64,000 bases of DNA from Sphingomonas sp. AP4-R1 (GCF_013113735.1 NZ_CP053346.1:1061001-1125000); one strand, 5' to 3'. Shown: positions 52,441 to 62,744, counted from the stretch's first letter. Numbers and translations: made by a program. Notes: generated by a model from the letters alone, not told the origin.

Positions 52441-53097
52441 TCAGCCGAGGATCAGCCGGTCCTTCTCGATCCGCACCGTGCCCAGCCGCGAGAGCAAATT
52501 CTGGCCGAGCAGCGAGACGCCAGCATCCTTTTCCAGCACGGCGGCGCGGACATCCTCGATCCGCCTGCCCGCCACGTCGACCGTGTCGATCCTCGTCCAG
52601 CCGAACACGGCGCGCCCGTTGGCGGTGTCGGCGCGTCCGGCCGCGCGGGCATCGGGCATGATGTCCAGCCTGCGGGCATCGTCGGCCGTCAATGTCACGA
52701 CGCTGGCGCCGGTATCGACGAGGAAGCGGACCGGTTGGCCGTCGATCAGCGCGGTCGCATAGAACAGTCCGTCGCTGGCGCGCGGCAGCGACGTGGCCGC
52801 AGGTGATGTCGGCGCGGCCGGATCGGGCGCCATGGCCACGGCCGGCCGGGCGGACAGATCGCTGGGCGCGACCACGGCGGCGCGGGCGCGATGCTGCGCG
52901 TGATGATCGATCGCCCGGGGCATCCACAGTCCCGCCACGCCGAGCGCGATCCCGATGAGGACCGAGCTGACGTCGCGGCGACGCAGCTGGCGGGCGATAT
53001 CGGCGCGCCGCGCCGCGCGGCGCAGCATGTCGGCGGCGGGCCTGATCCGGCGGCGCCTGCGGGGCTCCGACGATTCGATGGTGACGGACGTGTTCAT
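52441..53097 (-). CDS. Membrane-anchored retropepsin-like aspartic protease (TIGR02281 type)
   Basis: A 218-residue protein. An Arg-rich cytoplasmic N-terminus and one membrane helix ('VLIGIALGVAGLWM') precede a single retropepsin fold with 'FLVDTGASVVTLTADDARRL' (active-site Asp in DTG) and 'SLLGQNLLSRLGTVRIEKDR'. Such clan AA proteins work as homodimers in the periplasm; substrates are mostly unknown. ATG 53097 chosen. Convergent with the Gly-rich gene. Confidence 0.85.
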   Translation of the reverse strand: MNTSVTIESSEPRRRRRIRPAADMLRRAARRADIARQLRRRDVSSVLIGIALGVAGLWMPRAIDHHAQHRARAAVVAPSDLSARPAVAMAPDPAAPTSPAATSLPRASDGLFYATALIDGQPVRFLVDTGASVVTLTADDARRLDIMPDARAAGRADTANGRAVFGWTRIDTVDVAGRRIEDVRAAVLEKDAGVSLLGQNLLSRLGTVRIEKDRLILG

Positions 53098-53352
53098 CGC
53101 CCGCGTCCGGACAGCCGGCCGCCTGGCCGTTTCAATGGTTCGTCGCGCATCCCACACCCCGCGAACTTACTGTGCAGCGTTCACCATGTTCTTCGGCTGG
53201 GCCCGTGCCAAAGCCGATAAGACGGGCATGACGTGCGGCGCGACGAATATGCCTGATCCGGACCTTTCGGTCGGGCCACGCCGCTGGCGCCTTCGGGCTT
53301 TTCAAGCACGCCCGATTGTGGTCGGGAGCCTCGCGTAACGAGGAGACACGCA

Positions 53353-54462
53353 GTGAAGACCCGCGCCGCCGTAGCGTTCGAAGCGAAAAGCCCGCTGGAG
53401 ATCGTCGAGGTGGATCTCGAAGGCCCCAAGTTTGGCGAAGTCCTCGTCGAGATCATGGCGACGGGCATCTGCCATACCGATGCCTACACGCTGGACGGGC
53501 TCGATTCGGAGGGCATCTTCCCCTCGATCCTCGGCCATGAGGGCGCGGGCATCGTGCGCGAGGTGGGGCCGGGCGTCACCAGCGTGAAGCCGGGCGATCA
53601 TGTGATCCCGCTCTACACGCCCGAATGCCGCCAGTGCAAAAGCTGCCTCAGCGGCAAGACCAACCTGTGCACCGCGATCCGCGCGACGCAGGGCAAGGGC
53701 CTGATGCCCGATGGCACGACGCGCTTCAGCTACAAGGGCCAGCCCATCTTCCATTACATGGGTTGCTCGACCTTCTCGAACTTCACCGTGCTGCCCGAGA
53801 TCGCCGTGGCGAAGATCCGCGAGGACGCGCCGTTCAAGACGAGCTGCTATATCGGCTGCGGCGTGACGACGGGCGTGGGCGCGGTGGTGAACACCGCCAA
53901 GGTCGCGCCGGGCGACAATGTTATCATCTTCGGGCTGGGCGGCATCGGCCTCAACGTGCTGCAGGGCGCGAAGATGGCGGGCGCGAACATGATCGTCGGC
54001 GTCGACATCAATCCCGATCGCGAGGAATGGGGCCGCCGTTTCGGCATGACCCACTTCGTGAATCCGAAGGACGTGAGCGGCGACATCGTCCAGCATCTCG
54101 TCGCGCTGACGGACGGTGGCGCGGACTATACGTTCGACTGCACCGGCAACACGACGGTGATGCGGCAGGCGCTGGAAGCCTGCCATCGCGGCTGGGGCAC
54201 CAGCATCATCATCGGCGTGGCCGAGGCGGGCAAGGAGATCAGCACGCGGCCGTTCCAGCTGGTCACGGGCCGCAACTGGCGGGGCACGGCCTTCGGCGGC
54301 GCCAAGGGCCGTACCGACGTGCCCAAGATCGTCGACTGGTATATGAACGGCAAGATCGAGATCGATCCGATGATCACCCACGTGCTGACGCTGGACGAGA
54401 TCAACAAGGGCTTCGATCTGATGCATGCGGGCGAAAGCATCCGCAGCGTGGTGGTGTTCTAA
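53353..54462 (+). CDS. adhC: S-(hydroxymethyl)glutathione dehydrogenase / class III alcohol dehydrogenase
   Basis: A 369-residue zinc MDR enzyme. '[12 protein letters not shown]' and 'GHEGAGIV' carry catalytic zinc ligands; '[15 protein letters not shown]' is the structural zinc lobe; '[18 protein letters not shown]' is the NAD fold. The Arg in 'AIRATQGKG' is the class III marker for glutathione adducts. It oxidises S-hydroxymethylglutathione to S-formylglutathione (formaldehyde detoxification) and reduces GSNO. GTG start with GAGGAG upstream. Operon with a VOC protein and fghA. Confidence 0.96.
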   Translation: MKTRAAVAFEAKSPLEIVEVDLEGPKFGEVLVEIMATGICHTDAYTLDGLDSEGIFPSILGHEGAGIVREVGPGVTSVKPGDHVIPLYTPECRQCKSCLSGKTNLCTAIRATQGKGLMPDGTTRFSYKGQPIFHYMGCSTFSNFTVLPEIAVAKIREDAPFKTSCYIGCGVTTGVGAVVNTAKVAPGDNVIIFGLGGIGLNVLQGAKMAGANMIVGVDINPDREEWGRRFGMTHFVNPKDVSGDIVQHLVALTDGGADYTFDCTGNTTVMRQALEACHRGWGTSIIIGVAEAGKEISTRPFQLVTGRNWRGTAFGGAKGRTDVPKIVDWYMNGKIEIDPMITHVLTLDEINKGFDLMHAGESIRSVVVF

Positions 54463-54480
54463 CCGACGGGGAGACGAGGC

Positions 54481-54867
54481 ATGTTCAGCCATGTGATGAT
54501 CGGCGCGGACGATATCGATGTCGCCAAGCGCTTCTACGACGCGGCACTGGGCACGCTCGGCGTGCCGGAAGGGACGATCGATAGCCGGGGGCGGATCGCC
54601 TACAGCCATGCTGGCGGCCGCCTGATGGTGACCAAGCCGATCAACGGCGATCCGGCCTGCCATGCCAATGGCGGCACGATCGGCTTCGCTGCCACCTCTC
54701 CCGAGGCGGTGGATGCCTGGCATGCGGCGGGCGTCGCCGAGGGTGGCAAGCCGTGCGAGGACGGCCCCGGCTGGCGCCAGAGCCCGATCGGCAAGCTCTA
54801 CCTCGCCTACATGCGCGATCCGGCCGGCAACAAATTGTGCGGGCTCTACCGCGCCCCCGACGCCTGA
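54481..54867 (+). CDS. VOC-family (glyoxalase/bleomycin-resistance fold) protein
   Basis: A 128-residue single-domain VOC protein: 'FSHVMIGADDIDVAKRFYDA' with the first metal-type His, 'GGTIGFAATSPEAVDAWHAA', 'YLAYMRDPAGNKLCGLYR'. It stands between the two enzymes of the formaldehyde pathway (18 nt after adhC, 5 nt before fghA), so it may assist with glutathione adduct handling; that is inference. Activity unknown. Confidence 0.87.
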   Translation: MFSHVMIGADDIDVAKRFYDAALGTLGVPEGTIDSRGRIAYSHAGGRLMVTKPINGDPACHANGGTIGFAATSPEAVDAWHAAGVAEGGKPCEDGPGWRQSPIGKLYLAYMRDPAGNKLCGLYRAPDA

Positions 54868-54872
54868 TCCGC

Positions 54873-55709
54873 GTGGAGCAGCTTTCGGCCCATCGCGCCT
54901 TCGGCGGCGTGCAGGGCGTCTTTCGCCACGCATCCTCCGCCACCGGCACGGGCATGACCTTTTCGGTCTATGTGCCGCCGCATGCGGAAGGCGCGAAGCT
55001 GCCGGTGGTCTGGTATCTCTCCGGGCTCACCTGCACGCATGCCAACGTGACCGAGAAGGGCGAGTTTCGCGCGGCCTGTGCGGAACTGGGCCTGATCTTC
55101 GTGGCGCCCGATACCTCGCCGCGTGGCGACGGCGTCGCCGACGATCCGGCGGGCGCCTATGATTTCGGGCTGGGCGCGGGCTTCTATGTCGATGCGACCG
55201 AGGCGCCTTATGCGGCCCATTATCGCATGTGGACCTATGTGACCGAGGAACTGCCCGCCTTGATCGGCGCGCATTTCCCCGCGGACATGGCGCGCCAGTC
55301 GATCATGGGCCATTCGATGGGCGGACATGGTGCGCTGACGATCGGGCTGAGCTTTCCCGATCGCTACAAGGCCGTCTCCGCTTTCGCGCCGATCGTGGCG
55401 CCTTCGCAGGTGCCTTGGGGGGAGAAGGCGCTCGGCGGCTATCTCGGGCCGGATCGGGCGGCATGGGCGAAGCATGACGCGGTGGCGCTGATCGAGGCGG
55501 GGGCACGCCTGCCCGATCTGCTGGTGGATCAGGGCGGGGCGGACACGTTCCTGGAGAAGGAATTGCGGCCGGATCTGCTGCGCGAGGTCTGCGCGGCGGC
55601 GGGGCAAAGGCTGACGCTGCGGATCCAACAGGGCTACGACCACAGCTATTATTTCATTTCCACCTTCATGGCGGAGCATCTGGCCTGGCATGCGGAGCGG
55701 CTGGGGTAG
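54873..55709 (+). CDS. fghA: S-formylglutathione hydrolase
   Basis: A 278-residue esterase-D-type hydrolase: 'VWYLSGLTCTHANVTEKGEF', 'VAPDTSPRGDGVADD', nucleophile 'IMGHSMGGHGALTIGL', acid in 'LVDQGGADTFLEKELRP' and His in 'QQGYDHSYYFISTF'. It frees formate and glutathione from S-formylglutathione, completing the adhC pathway. GTG 54873 chosen because the conserved 'HRAFGGVQGVF' starts close after it. Confidence 0.95.
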   Translation: MEQLSAHRAFGGVQGVFRHASSATGTGMTFSVYVPPHAEGAKLPVVWYLSGLTCTHANVTEKGEFRAACAELGLIFVAPDTSPRGDGVADDPAGAYDFGLGAGFYVDATEAPYAAHYRMWTYVTEELPALIGAHFPADMARQSIMGHSMGGHGALTIGLSFPDRYKAVSAFAPIVAPSQVPWGEKALGGYLGPDRAAWAKHDAVALIEAGARLPDLLVDQGGADTFLEKELRPDLLREVCAAAGQRLTLRIQQGYDHSYYFISTFMAEHLAWHAERLG

Positions 55710-55731
55710 GGTTTCCGGAAACCGTCTCGGG

Positions 55732-55830
55732 TCGTCATGCCGGACTTGTTCCGGCATCCACCCATCTCCACGTGCTTCGGGCCGCTGTTCCCGCCGATTG
55801 GTGGACCCCGGAACAAGTCCGGGGCGACGG
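55732..55830. repeat. Dispersed hairpin repeat, type 3 (second copy)
   Basis: TCGTCATGCCGGACTTGTTC...GGCATCCA pairs with TGGACCCCGGAACAAGTCCG...GGCGACGG (55802-55830). Nested short stems within the arms. Same frame as the element at 43474. Confidence 0.8.
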
Positions 55831-55985
55831 CTTCGGAGGAGTTGGCGCTTCGGGAGCGATGGGGCGCCCGACCCGAAGGTCGCGCCCGTGGGCGCCCGCG
55901 CAGATATGCGTACTCTCGGCATCGGGCCGCCGCTTTTCCCGCCGTGACAGTTGTACCCGGCGCCCGCGATCGACAAAGCGCGGTC

Positions 55986-56882
55986 ATGTTCCAGCTCCTC
56001 TGGGTACCCGCCACGATCGCGGCGTCCATTTTCCAGGTCGGTCGCAATGCGCTTCAGCGGGGGGTGATGGCCTCGGCGGGGGCGTGGGGCGCTACGCTCG
56101 TGCGCTTCCTGTTCGGTCTGCCCTTCTCGCTCCTGTTCGTGGCCGTGGCGCTGGCGGTGGTGCCGGCCGCGCATCCCCATTTCGGCTCGGCCTTCTGGAT
56201 CTCGGCGGTGACGGGCGCGGCCTCGCAGGTGCTGGCGACCGCCGCCTTGCTGGTGGCGATGCACCGCGCGGGCTTCGCGGTGGGGACGGCGCTGCAGCAG
56301 AGTTCGCTGCCGCTGGCGGCTCTGCTCGGCCTCGTCATCTATCATGATCGATTGAGCGGCACGGCCTGGGCGGGCGTGGTGATCACGACGGCGGGGCTAG
56401 TGACGCTGAGCTGGCCGAGCGAGGGCGCGAGCGGGAAGCCGCACGGCCTGTCCGGTGCTTTCTTCGGCGTGCTTTCGGGGCTGTGCTTCGGATTTTCGCT
56501 CAATGCCTTCCGGCATAGCGCGCTGGCGCTGGAACCGGCGCATCCCGTCTATGCGGCGATCCTGAGCGTGGCGGTGGTGCAGGCGATGCAGGCCGTGACG
56601 CTGACGGCGGTGCTGGCAGTCCGCGATCCGGCGGCGTTGCGCGCGGTGTTCGCGAACTGGCGATCCTCGCTCGGCGCGGGGCTGTGCGGCGCCTGCGCGT
56701 CGGCGGGGTGGTTCATCGCCCTGGCCCTGTCGCCGGCCGCGCCGGTGCGCGCGCTGGGCGTGATCGAAGCGCCGATCGCCGCCTTTGCCGGGCATCGGCT
56801 GTTCCGCGAGACGCTGCACCTGAAACAGATCGTCGCGGTGGCGGCGGCGATCGGCGGGATCGTGCTGACCTCGCTTTTCTGA
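55986..56882 (+). CDS. EamA/DMT-family transporter-like membrane protein
   Basis: A 298-residue protein with about ten membrane helices in two repeats: 'MFQLLWVPATIAASIFQVGR', 'FGLPFSLLFVAVALAVVPAA', 'SLPLAALLGLVIYHDRLSGT' and 'LGVIEAPIAAFAGHRLFRET' (the typical EamA end with Glu and later 'IGGIVLTSLF'). Drug/metabolite transporter superfamily; substrate unknown. ATG 55986 chosen; the frame before it is repeat-derived. Confidence 0.85.
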   Translation: MFQLLWVPATIAASIFQVGRNALQRGVMASAGAWGATLVRFLFGLPFSLLFVAVALAVVPAAHPHFGSAFWISAVTGAASQVLATAALLVAMHRAGFAVGTALQQSSLPLAALLGLVIYHDRLSGTAWAGVVITTAGLVTLSWPSEGASGKPHGLSGAFFGVLSGLCFGFSLNAFRHSALALEPAHPVYAAILSVAVVQAMQAVTLTAVLAVRDPAALRAVFANWRSSLGAGLCGACASAGWFIALALSPAAPVRALGVIEAPIAAFAGHRLFRETLHLKQIVAVAAAIGGIVLTSLF

Positions 56883-56910
56883 GGGGCGATTCGTTACAGA
56901 GCGGGCAGGT

Positions 56911-57933
56911 TTACACCTTCATGTCGCCGTGGAGGGTGCAGCCGCCACATTCGTCGATCTCGATCTGGATCGTCGTGTGGTCGATCCTGAACTTCTGTTT
57001 GAGGCGCTCCGCCAGACCCGCCGCGAAGCTGGGCCCCGGATAGCCGGCCGGAAGGACGAGATGGGCGGTCAACGCGGTCTCGGTCGTGCTCATCGGCCAG
57101 ATGTGGAGATCGTGGACGGCCGACACGCCGGGTTCGGCCGCGAGGAAGGCGTCGACCTCTTGCGGATCGATGCCGGGCGGGGCGGCGTGCAGGCTCATGT
57201 TTACCGAATCGCGCAGCAGGCTCCACGTGCCGATCGCGACGATCGCGGTGACGATCAGGCTGACGGCGGGATCGATCCAGACGAGGCCGGTCTTCAGGAT
57301 CGCGAAGCCCGCGACGACGACGCCCGCGGAAATGGCGGCGTCTGCGGCCATGTGGAGGAAGGCGCCGCGAATGTTGATGTCATGATCGCGGCCGCCGGCG
57401 AACAGCATCGCGGTGGCGCCGTTGATCAGGATGCCCACGGCCGCGACGATCATCATCGTCACGCCCTGCACCGGCTCCGGCGCGAAGAAGCGGCCGATCG
57501 CCTCCACCGCGATCACGCCGATCGCGACGAGCAGCATCAGTGCATTGAGCAGGGCGGCGAGGATCGAGGAACTGCGCAGCCCATAGGTGTAGCGGCCCTT
57601 GGGCGCGCGCTTGCCGAGGCTGGCCGCCGTCCAGGCGATGCCGAGGCCCAGCACGTCCGAGAGATTGTGGCCCGCATCGGCCAGCAGCGACATGGATCCG
57701 CTGGCGATGCCGTAGCCGGCCTCGACCACGACGAAGACGAGGTTGAGGCTGGTGCCGATCGCGAAAGCGCGGCCGAAGCTGGCGGGCGCGTGGCTGTGGC
57801 CATGGCCGCCATGCGAATGGCTGTGCGCATGGCCATGCGTGCGATCATGGGCGTCGTCATGGCTGTGACCATGATCGTGCCCATCATCGTGGCTGTGCCC
57901 ATCAGTCTGATCGTGAACGTGCGGCGGTGACAT
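56911..57933 (-). CDS. Cation diffusion facilitator (CzcD/ZitB-like) with His-rich N-terminus
   Basis: A 340-residue metal/proton antiporter. About 45 N-terminal residues are His/Asp/Gly-rich ('[20 protein letters not shown]'), a cytoplasmic metal-binding tail. Six membrane helices follow, with the HxxxD-type sites '[15 protein letters not shown]' (TM2) and '[18 protein letters not shown]' (TM5), then a C-terminal ferredoxin-like domain with '[12 protein letters not shown]'. It probably exports zinc or cobalt. Start ATG 57933; ATG 57954 also possible. Confidence 0.92.
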   Translation of the reverse strand: MSPPHVHDQTDGHSHDDGHDHGHSHDDAHDRTHGHAHSHSHGGHGHSHAPASFGRAFAIGTSLNLVFVVVEAGYGIASGSMSLLADAGHNLSDVLGLGIAWTAASLGKRAPKGRYTYGLRSSSILAALLNALMLLVAIGVIAVEAIGRFFAPEPVQGVTMMIVAAVGILINGATAMLFAGGRDHDINIRGAFLHMAADAAISAGVVVAGFAILKTGLVWIDPAVSLIVTAIVAIGTWSLLRDSVNMSLHAAPPGIDPQEVDAFLAAEPGVSAVHDLHIWPMSTTETALTAHLVLPAGYPGPSFAAGLAERLKQKFRIDHTTIQIEIDECGGCTLHGDMKV

Positions 57934-58033
57934 GGCGCGCTTTATGTCAGGCATGGGGCCGAATGTCGCCTGCGGCCGCGTTGCATTTGCGCCGCACCGC
58001 GGCAAAGGTGGCGGCAACAGCGAAGGACGGAAG

Positions 58034-58810
58034 ATGGCGGATTATGAAACGCTTCTGATCGAACGGCACGATGCGGTGACGCTCGTGCGGCTGAACCGGC
58101 CGCAGGCGCTGAATGCGTTGAACAGCCAGGTGCTGGCCGATCTGACCGCCGCCTTCGCGGCCTACGACGCCGATCCCGAGCAACGCTGCCTCGTGCTGAC
58201 GGGCAGCGAAAAGGCGTTCGCGGCCGGCGCCGACATCAAGGAGATGCAGGCCAAGGGCTTCGCCGACATGTATGCCGGGAATTTCTTCGCCGGCTGGGAT
58301 CGGGTGACGGCGACGCGCAAGCCCTGGATCGCGGCGGTGGCGGGCTTCGCGCTCGGCGGCGGGTGCGAACTGGCGATGATGGCGGATTTCATCCTCGCGG
58401 CCGACACGGCCAAGTTCGGCCAGCCCGAGATCAAGCTGGGCGTGGCGCCGGGCATGGGCGGATCGCAGCGTCTGACCCGCGCCGTCGGCAAGGCCAAGGC
58501 GATGGAGATGTGCCTCACCGGCCGGATGATGGATGCGGCCGAGGCCGAGCGCGCGAGCCTGGTGGCGCGCGTGCTGCCCGCCGCCGATCTGCTCGACGAG
58601 GCGATGAAAACCGCCGCCACGATCGCGGGGATGGCGCCGCTGGCCGTCATCGCCAACAAGGAAATGGTCAATGCCGCGTTCGAGACGGGGCTGGGGATGG
58701 GCATCGCCTTCGAGCGGCGCCTGTTCCACGGGCTCGCCGCGACCGAGGACAAGATGGAAGGCATGACCGCCTTCGTCGAGAAGCGTGCTGGCAAGTGGAG
58801 TGGTCGATGA
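58034..58810 (+). CDS. Enoyl-CoA hydratase
   Basis: A 258-residue crotonase: '[20 protein letters not shown]', '[16 protein letters not shown]' and '[20 protein letters not shown]' form the oxyanion hole; both catalytic Glu positions are present ('GGCELAM', '[19 protein letters not shown]'). Hydrates trans-2-enoyl-CoA in beta-oxidation or related routes. ATG 58034 chosen. Its stop overlaps the next gene (ATGA). Confidence 0.94.
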   Translation: MADYETLLIERHDAVTLVRLNRPQALNALNSQVLADLTAAFAAYDADPEQRCLVLTGSEKAFAAGADIKEMQAKGFADMYAGNFFAGWDRVTATRKPWIAAVAGFALGGGCELAMMADFILAADTAKFGQPEIKLGVAPGMGGSQRLTRAVGKAKAMEMCLTGRMMDAAEAERASLVARVLPAADLLDEAMKTAATIAGMAPLAVIANKEMVNAAFETGLGMGIAFERRLFHGLAATEDKMEGMTAFVEKRAGKWSGR

Positions 58811-60126
58811 AGACTGTGATGGGGGGTGTGGTGGCGCTGCTGCTGGCGGGATCGGCGGCGGCGATGGAGCCCAAGGCGGCGGTGCAGGCGGTGGACGCGC
58901 AGATCGCGAAGGACTGGCCGAAGCTGGACGCGCTCTACAAGGACATTCACGCCCATCCTGAACTGGCCTTCCAGGAGACGCGCTCGGCGGCGTTGCTCGC
59001 CAAGGAGATGCGCGCGCTGGGCTTCACCGTCACGGAAGGCGTCGGCAAGACCGGCGTGGTCGCGATCCTGAAGAACGGTGCGGGCCCCACCATCATGCTG
59101 CGGACCGAAATGGACGGCCTGCCGATGGAGGAGAAGAGCGGCCTGCCTTATGCCAGCCGCGTGCAGGTGGAGACGCCGGATGGCGGCAAAACCTTCGTCG
59201 CCGAAAGCTGCGGCCACGACAATCACATGGCCTGGTGGGTGGGCGCGGCCCGCACGCTGCTGGCGATGAAGACGCAGTGGAAGGGCACGCTCATGTTCAT
59301 CGCGCAGCCCGCCGAAGAGGTGGGCAAGGGCGCGCATGCGATGCTGGACGACGGCTTGTTCACCAAATTCCCGAAGCCCGATTTCGCGATCGGCGCGCAT
59401 GTCGGATCGGGGCTGGCGGGGACGGTTGGCGTGAAGGACGGTGCGGCTACATCGAACAGCGATACGCTGGAGATCACCTTCAAGGGGCGAGGCGCGCACG
59501 GATCGATGCCGAGCGCCTCGATCGACCCGATCGTGATGGGCGCGCATTTCGTGACCGACGTGCAGAGCGTGGTGAGCCGCGAGCGCGAGGCGGCGAGCTT
59601 CGGCGTGGTGACGGTCGGCAGCTTCCAGGCGGGCACCGTCGCGAACATCATCCCGGATACGGCGCTGGTGAAGCTCAGCATCCGCTCCTTCTCGCCCGAG
59701 GTGCGGACCAAGCTGCTCGACGGCGTGACGCGCACCGCCAAGGGGGCTGCGATCATGGCCGGCGCGCCCGAGCCCGTGATCGCGCATCCCGGCGAGAATC
59801 ACGCGGTGATCAACGATCACAAGCTCTCGGTGGAGGCGGCCGACTATCTGACCAAGGCCGGCGGCGACACGATCCAATATGTGCGGCCCGAACTGCCCGG
59901 CTGGTCCGCCAGCGAGGATTTCTCGGCTTATGGGGAGCAGGGTGTGCCGTCGCTCTTCTACAGCATCGGCGGCTATGATGCGGCGACCCTGGCCGAATAT
60001 GCGAAGAAGGGTCAGGCCGTGCCGACCAATCACTCGCCCTTCTTCACGCCCGATCACGATAAGGCGATTCCCACGGGGATCCGCACGCTGGCGCTGACGG
60101 TGCTGATGCTGGCACCTGCCAGCTGA
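58807..60126 (+). CDS. Secreted M20-family amidohydrolase
   Basis: A 439-residue metallo-hydrolase with signal peptide '[20 protein letters not shown]'. '[20 protein letters not shown]', '[17 protein letters not shown]', '[17 protein letters not shown]', '[19 protein letters not shown]' and '[14 protein letters not shown]' are those of the IAA-amino acid hydrolase/hippuricase group. It cleaves N-acyl amino acids in the periplasm. Translationally coupled to enoyl-CoA hydratase. Exact substrate unknown. Confidence 0.92.
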   Translation: MKTVMGGVVALLLAGSAAAMEPKAAVQAVDAQIAKDWPKLDALYKDIHAHPELAFQETRSAALLAKEMRALGFTVTEGVGKTGVVAILKNGAGPTIMLRTEMDGLPMEEKSGLPYASRVQVETPDGGKTFVAESCGHDNHMAWWVGAARTLLAMKTQWKGTLMFIAQPAEEVGKGAHAMLDDGLFTKFPKPDFAIGAHVGSGLAGTVGVKDGAATSNSDTLEITFKGRGAHGSMPSASIDPIVMGAHFVTDVQSVVSREREAASFGVVTVGSFQAGTVANIIPDTALVKLSIRSFSPEVRTKLLDGVTRTAKGAAIMAGAPEPVIAHPGENHAVINDHKLSVEAADYLTKAGGDTIQYVRPELPGWSASEDFSAYGEQGVPSLFYSIGGYDAATLAEYAKKGQAVPTNHSPFFTPDHDKAIPTGIRTLALTVLMLAPAS

Positions 60127-60139
60127 GGGGGAAGCGGCG

Positions 60140-60227
60140 CGTCATTGCGAGCGCAGCGAAGTAATCCAGTCCCGCACGGCCGGAGCTGGATTGCTTCCGC
60201 CGGCTCAAGGCCGGAGTCGCAATGACG
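60140..60227. repeat. Dispersed hairpin repeat, type 5 ('CGTCATTGCGAGCG')
   Basis: CGTCATTGCGAGCGCAGCGA with AATCCAG at one end, CTGGATTGCTTC and GTCGCAATGACG (ending 60227) at the other. An imperfect inverted repeat, directly before the type 2 copy at 60241. Confidence 0.75.
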
Positions 60228-60240
60228 GACGGCAACTAAC

Positions 60241-60323
60241 CCGTTCGTCCTGAGCGAAGTCGAAGGACGGGGTCCGGGCGGAGTGTTTGCGGCCCGTGCT
60301 GCGACTTCGCTCAGCACGGACGG
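60241..60323. repeat. Dispersed inverted repeat, type 2 (second copy)
   Basis: Left arm CCGTTCGTCCTGAGCGAAGT (60241), right arm ending CGCTCAGCACGGACGG (60323). Near-identical in the left arm to the copy between trpB and trpA. Lies between convergent genes, next to the end of fliS. Confidence 0.85.
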
Positions 60324-60351
60324 GGAACAGGGGGCTGTGCCGGAGCAGCCC

Positions 60352-60744
60352 TCAGCCGATGGCGCTCCAGGCGCCGGCGACGTCGGCCAGCATCGCGCGG
60401 GCCTGTTCCAGCGCGGTGTCGCGGCCGGCGCCGGGAATGGTGACGAGGCGGCGGGCCTCGCGATAGATCTTGGCCAGGCTCACGGCGATCTCGCCGCCCT
60501 TGTCCATATCCAGCCCCGTTTCCAGACCGTGCAGGATCGACAGCGCGCGCGACTGCAACGGTGCCGCGCGCCCGCGATCGCCGGCCGCCTCGGCCGCGCG
60601 CAGCGAGTCGAGCGCCTTCATCAGCTCCTCGAACAGGATCACGATCAGCTGATGCGGGCTCGCGCCTTCGACGCGGGCATTCACATCGACGGTGCGATAG
60701 CGGGCGGCGGTGGCAGCGCCGTAACGGGATGAGGCTCCAAACAT
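60352..60744 (-). CDS. fliS: Flagellar export chaperone FliS
   Basis: A 130-residue helical protein: 'RYRTVDVNARVEGASPHQLI', 'VILFEELMKALDSLRAA', 'LSILHGLETGLDMDKGGEIA' and 'LAKIYREARRLVTI'. The HQLIxxLFE-type segment marks FliS, which binds the flagellin C-terminus to prevent early polymerisation. Coupled to fliD (start and stop overlap, TGATG). Confidence 0.93.
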   Translation of the reverse strand: MFGASSRYGAATAARYRTVDVNARVEGASPHQLIVILFEELMKALDSLRAAEAAGDRGRAAPLQSRALSILHGLETGLDMDKGGEIAVSLAKIYREARRLVTIPGAGRDTALEQARAMLADVAGAWSAIG

Positions 60745-62720
60745 CAGGCGGTACTCTTCGTCCAGACGGCGACTTGCTGCTCCAGATAGCTCTGGGTCGC
60801 CTTGTACGCGGCGACGCGTGTGTTCATCGCCGCAAATTGGGTCGTCAGACGATCGCGATAATTCGCGCTGTCGTCGGCGATCTTGGTCTTCTGATCAGTG
60901 AGATCGGTCTTCTCGGTGGTCAGCTGGGTGCTGAGCGCATCCAGCACACCGCCCGAGGCGCGCAGCGAATCGCGGATCGCCTGCAATGCGCCGCCGAGGC
61001 CGAGATCCACCGTGATCGTGGCGCTGGCGATATCGCCGCTGGGCTGGATCACGAGGCCGCTCGCGCCCGACGTGACCGAGGCATAGAGACTGCCGCCGGT
61101 GGTGACGCCTGCGACGCCCGCGATCGTGCCCGAGGCGGAGTGCTCGCTCGTCTGCGCGACGATGTTGGTCAGCTGATAGGTGCCGGGCTTGGTGGCGCCC
61201 ATCGCGCTGGTGATCTTGATCAGCGGGCTCGACGCGTGCTGCGTGGGATTGAACATCGCCTCGACCGCGTCGGGATAAGCGGTGAGCTGCTTGGTGAGCA
61301 GCGCATTGTCCAGGGTCAGCGTGCCGTCGCGGTTGGTGACCACGCCGATCTCGGCCAGCGTGCTGGGGCCGCCCGATGTGTTGAGCACGGTCGACGTGAG
61401 GCGCGACAGCTGCGTCTGCATCTGGCGGATCGCGCTGTTGTTGTAGAGCGGGCCGGTGGTGACGCTGCCGTCCGTACCGGTGACGCTGGTGGCCGTGGCG
61501 GTGTCGATCTGGCCCTTCAGCTCGTTATAGGCGGCGACGAAATCGCTCACCGCCTGCTTGATCGCGTCGGTGGGGCGGGAGGCGCCCAGAGTGATCGTCT
61601 CGTTCGGAGCGGCCGACACGAGATTGAGCGACACGCCGTCGATCAGATCGTCGATCGTATTGCTGGCGCGCGAGACGTCGACGCCGTCGAGACGCACGAT
61701 CGCGTCCTGCGCGGACTGCGCCTGCGTCATGCCGCTGGTCGGCTGCGGATAGACGAAGCGGACCTGGCCCACCTGGGCGTTCGCGGCGGGCTGCAGCGTG
61801 AAGCTGGGTGCGGTCAGGCCGCCATTGCTGTCGCTGATGGCGAGGCGCGAGCCCGACGCATCGGTGACGATCGAGGCGGTGACGCCGAGGCCCGCATTGT
61901 TGATCGCGTCGGCCATGCCGGTGAGATTGTCCGACGCGGAGTCGATCGTGATCGTCGCGCTGCCCTGCGCCGTGGTGAGCGTGAAATTGCCCTGGCCGAC
62001 GGCTGCGGTGGTGGCGTCCTTGAGCGCGGGCGAGACGACGCTGCTGCCCGAAACCGTCATCCCCGAGGCGTTGAAGGCGAGCTTCGCCAGATCGGCGCTG
62101 GCGTCGGGTCCGGGCGTGATCGTGAAGGCGTTCGCCGCGCCCGTCGCGCCCTTGAGCGTGAGGCGCGCACCGGTGGAATCGGTGACGACGGAGGCGGTGA
62201 CGCCCGCGCCGCTGCTGTTGATCGCCTGGGCGAGCCCGGCCAGCGTGTTGTTGCCGCTGTTGATCGTCACGGCATAGCTGTTGGCGCCCGAGCCGATTAC
62301 GATCGTGCCGGTGCCGACCGCGGCGCCCGCATTGGCATAATAAGGCGAGACGAGGCTCTGCGCCTGGGCGACCTGACGGACGCTCAACTGCGCCGAGAGC
62401 GCGCCGATCTGTGAACCGGCCTTGGCGGTGGCGGTGAGGACGGACGTGTTGGAGCTGGTCGGCTGGGTGAACAGCGACCCGCCCGAGATCAGCGTCGTCA
62501 GCGCGGTCGAGAAGGCGTCGATGCCGTTCGAGAGCGTGGCGAGCGACGAGATCTTGGCGGTGTTCGCCGTTTCCTTCGCCGTGACCGCCGCCGTCTTGGT
62601 ATCGTAGGTCGCGGAGACGAGACCCGTGACGAGCGAGCCCGTATCGATGCCGTTATTGGCATTCAGCGCCGTGAGGATGGCGCTCCCGCTCGACGCGGCC
62701 GTGGCTGAGGTGGTGGTCAT
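60744..62720 (-). CDS. fliD: Flagellar hook-associated protein 2 (filament cap, FliD)
   Basis: A 658-residue cap protein, longer than the about 470 residues of enteric FliD. N-terminal coiled segment ('NANNGIDTGSLVTGLVSATY', 'ISSLATLSNGIDAFSTAL'), several Ser/Thr/Gly-rich FLG_Hag2-like repeat sections with the recurring 'LAQAINSSGAGVTASVV' / 'GMADAINNAGLGVTASIV' pattern, then a C-terminal heptad region. The internal pattern occurs twice, which explains part of the extra length. Reads from a sigma-28 promoter at 62745. Confidence 0.92.
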   Translation of the reverse strand: MTTTSATAASSGSAILTALNANNGIDTGSLVTGLVSATYDTKTAAVTAKETANTAKISSLATLSNGIDAFSTALTTLISGGSLFTQPTSSNTSVLTATAKAGSQIGALSAQLSVRQVAQAQSLVSPYYANAGAAVGTGTIVIGSGANSYAVTINSGNNTLAGLAQAINSSGAGVTASVVTDSTGARLTLKGATGAANAFTITPGPDASADLAKLAFNASGMTVSGSSVVSPALKDATTAAVGQGNFTLTTAQGSATITIDSASDNLTGMADAINNAGLGVTASIVTDASGSRLAISDSNGGLTAPSFTLQPAANAQVGQVRFVYPQPTSGMTQAQSAQDAIVRLDGVDVSRASNTIDDLIDGVSLNLVSAAPNETITLGASRPTDAIKQAVSDFVAAYNELKGQIDTATATSVTGTDGSVTTGPLYNNSAIRQMQTQLSRLTSTVLNTSGGPSTLAEIGVVTNRDGTLTLDNALLTKQLTAYPDAVEAMFNPTQHASSPLIKITSAMGATKPGTYQLTNIVAQTSEHSASGTIAGVAGVTTGGSLYASVTSGASGLVIQPSGDIASATITVDLGLGGALQAIRDSLRASGGVLDALSTQLTTEKTDLTDQKTKIADDSANYRDRLTTQFAAMNTRVAAYKATQSYLEQQVAVWTKSTA

Positions 62721-62744
62721 GATCGGCTGCGTCTCCGTGTTGGA

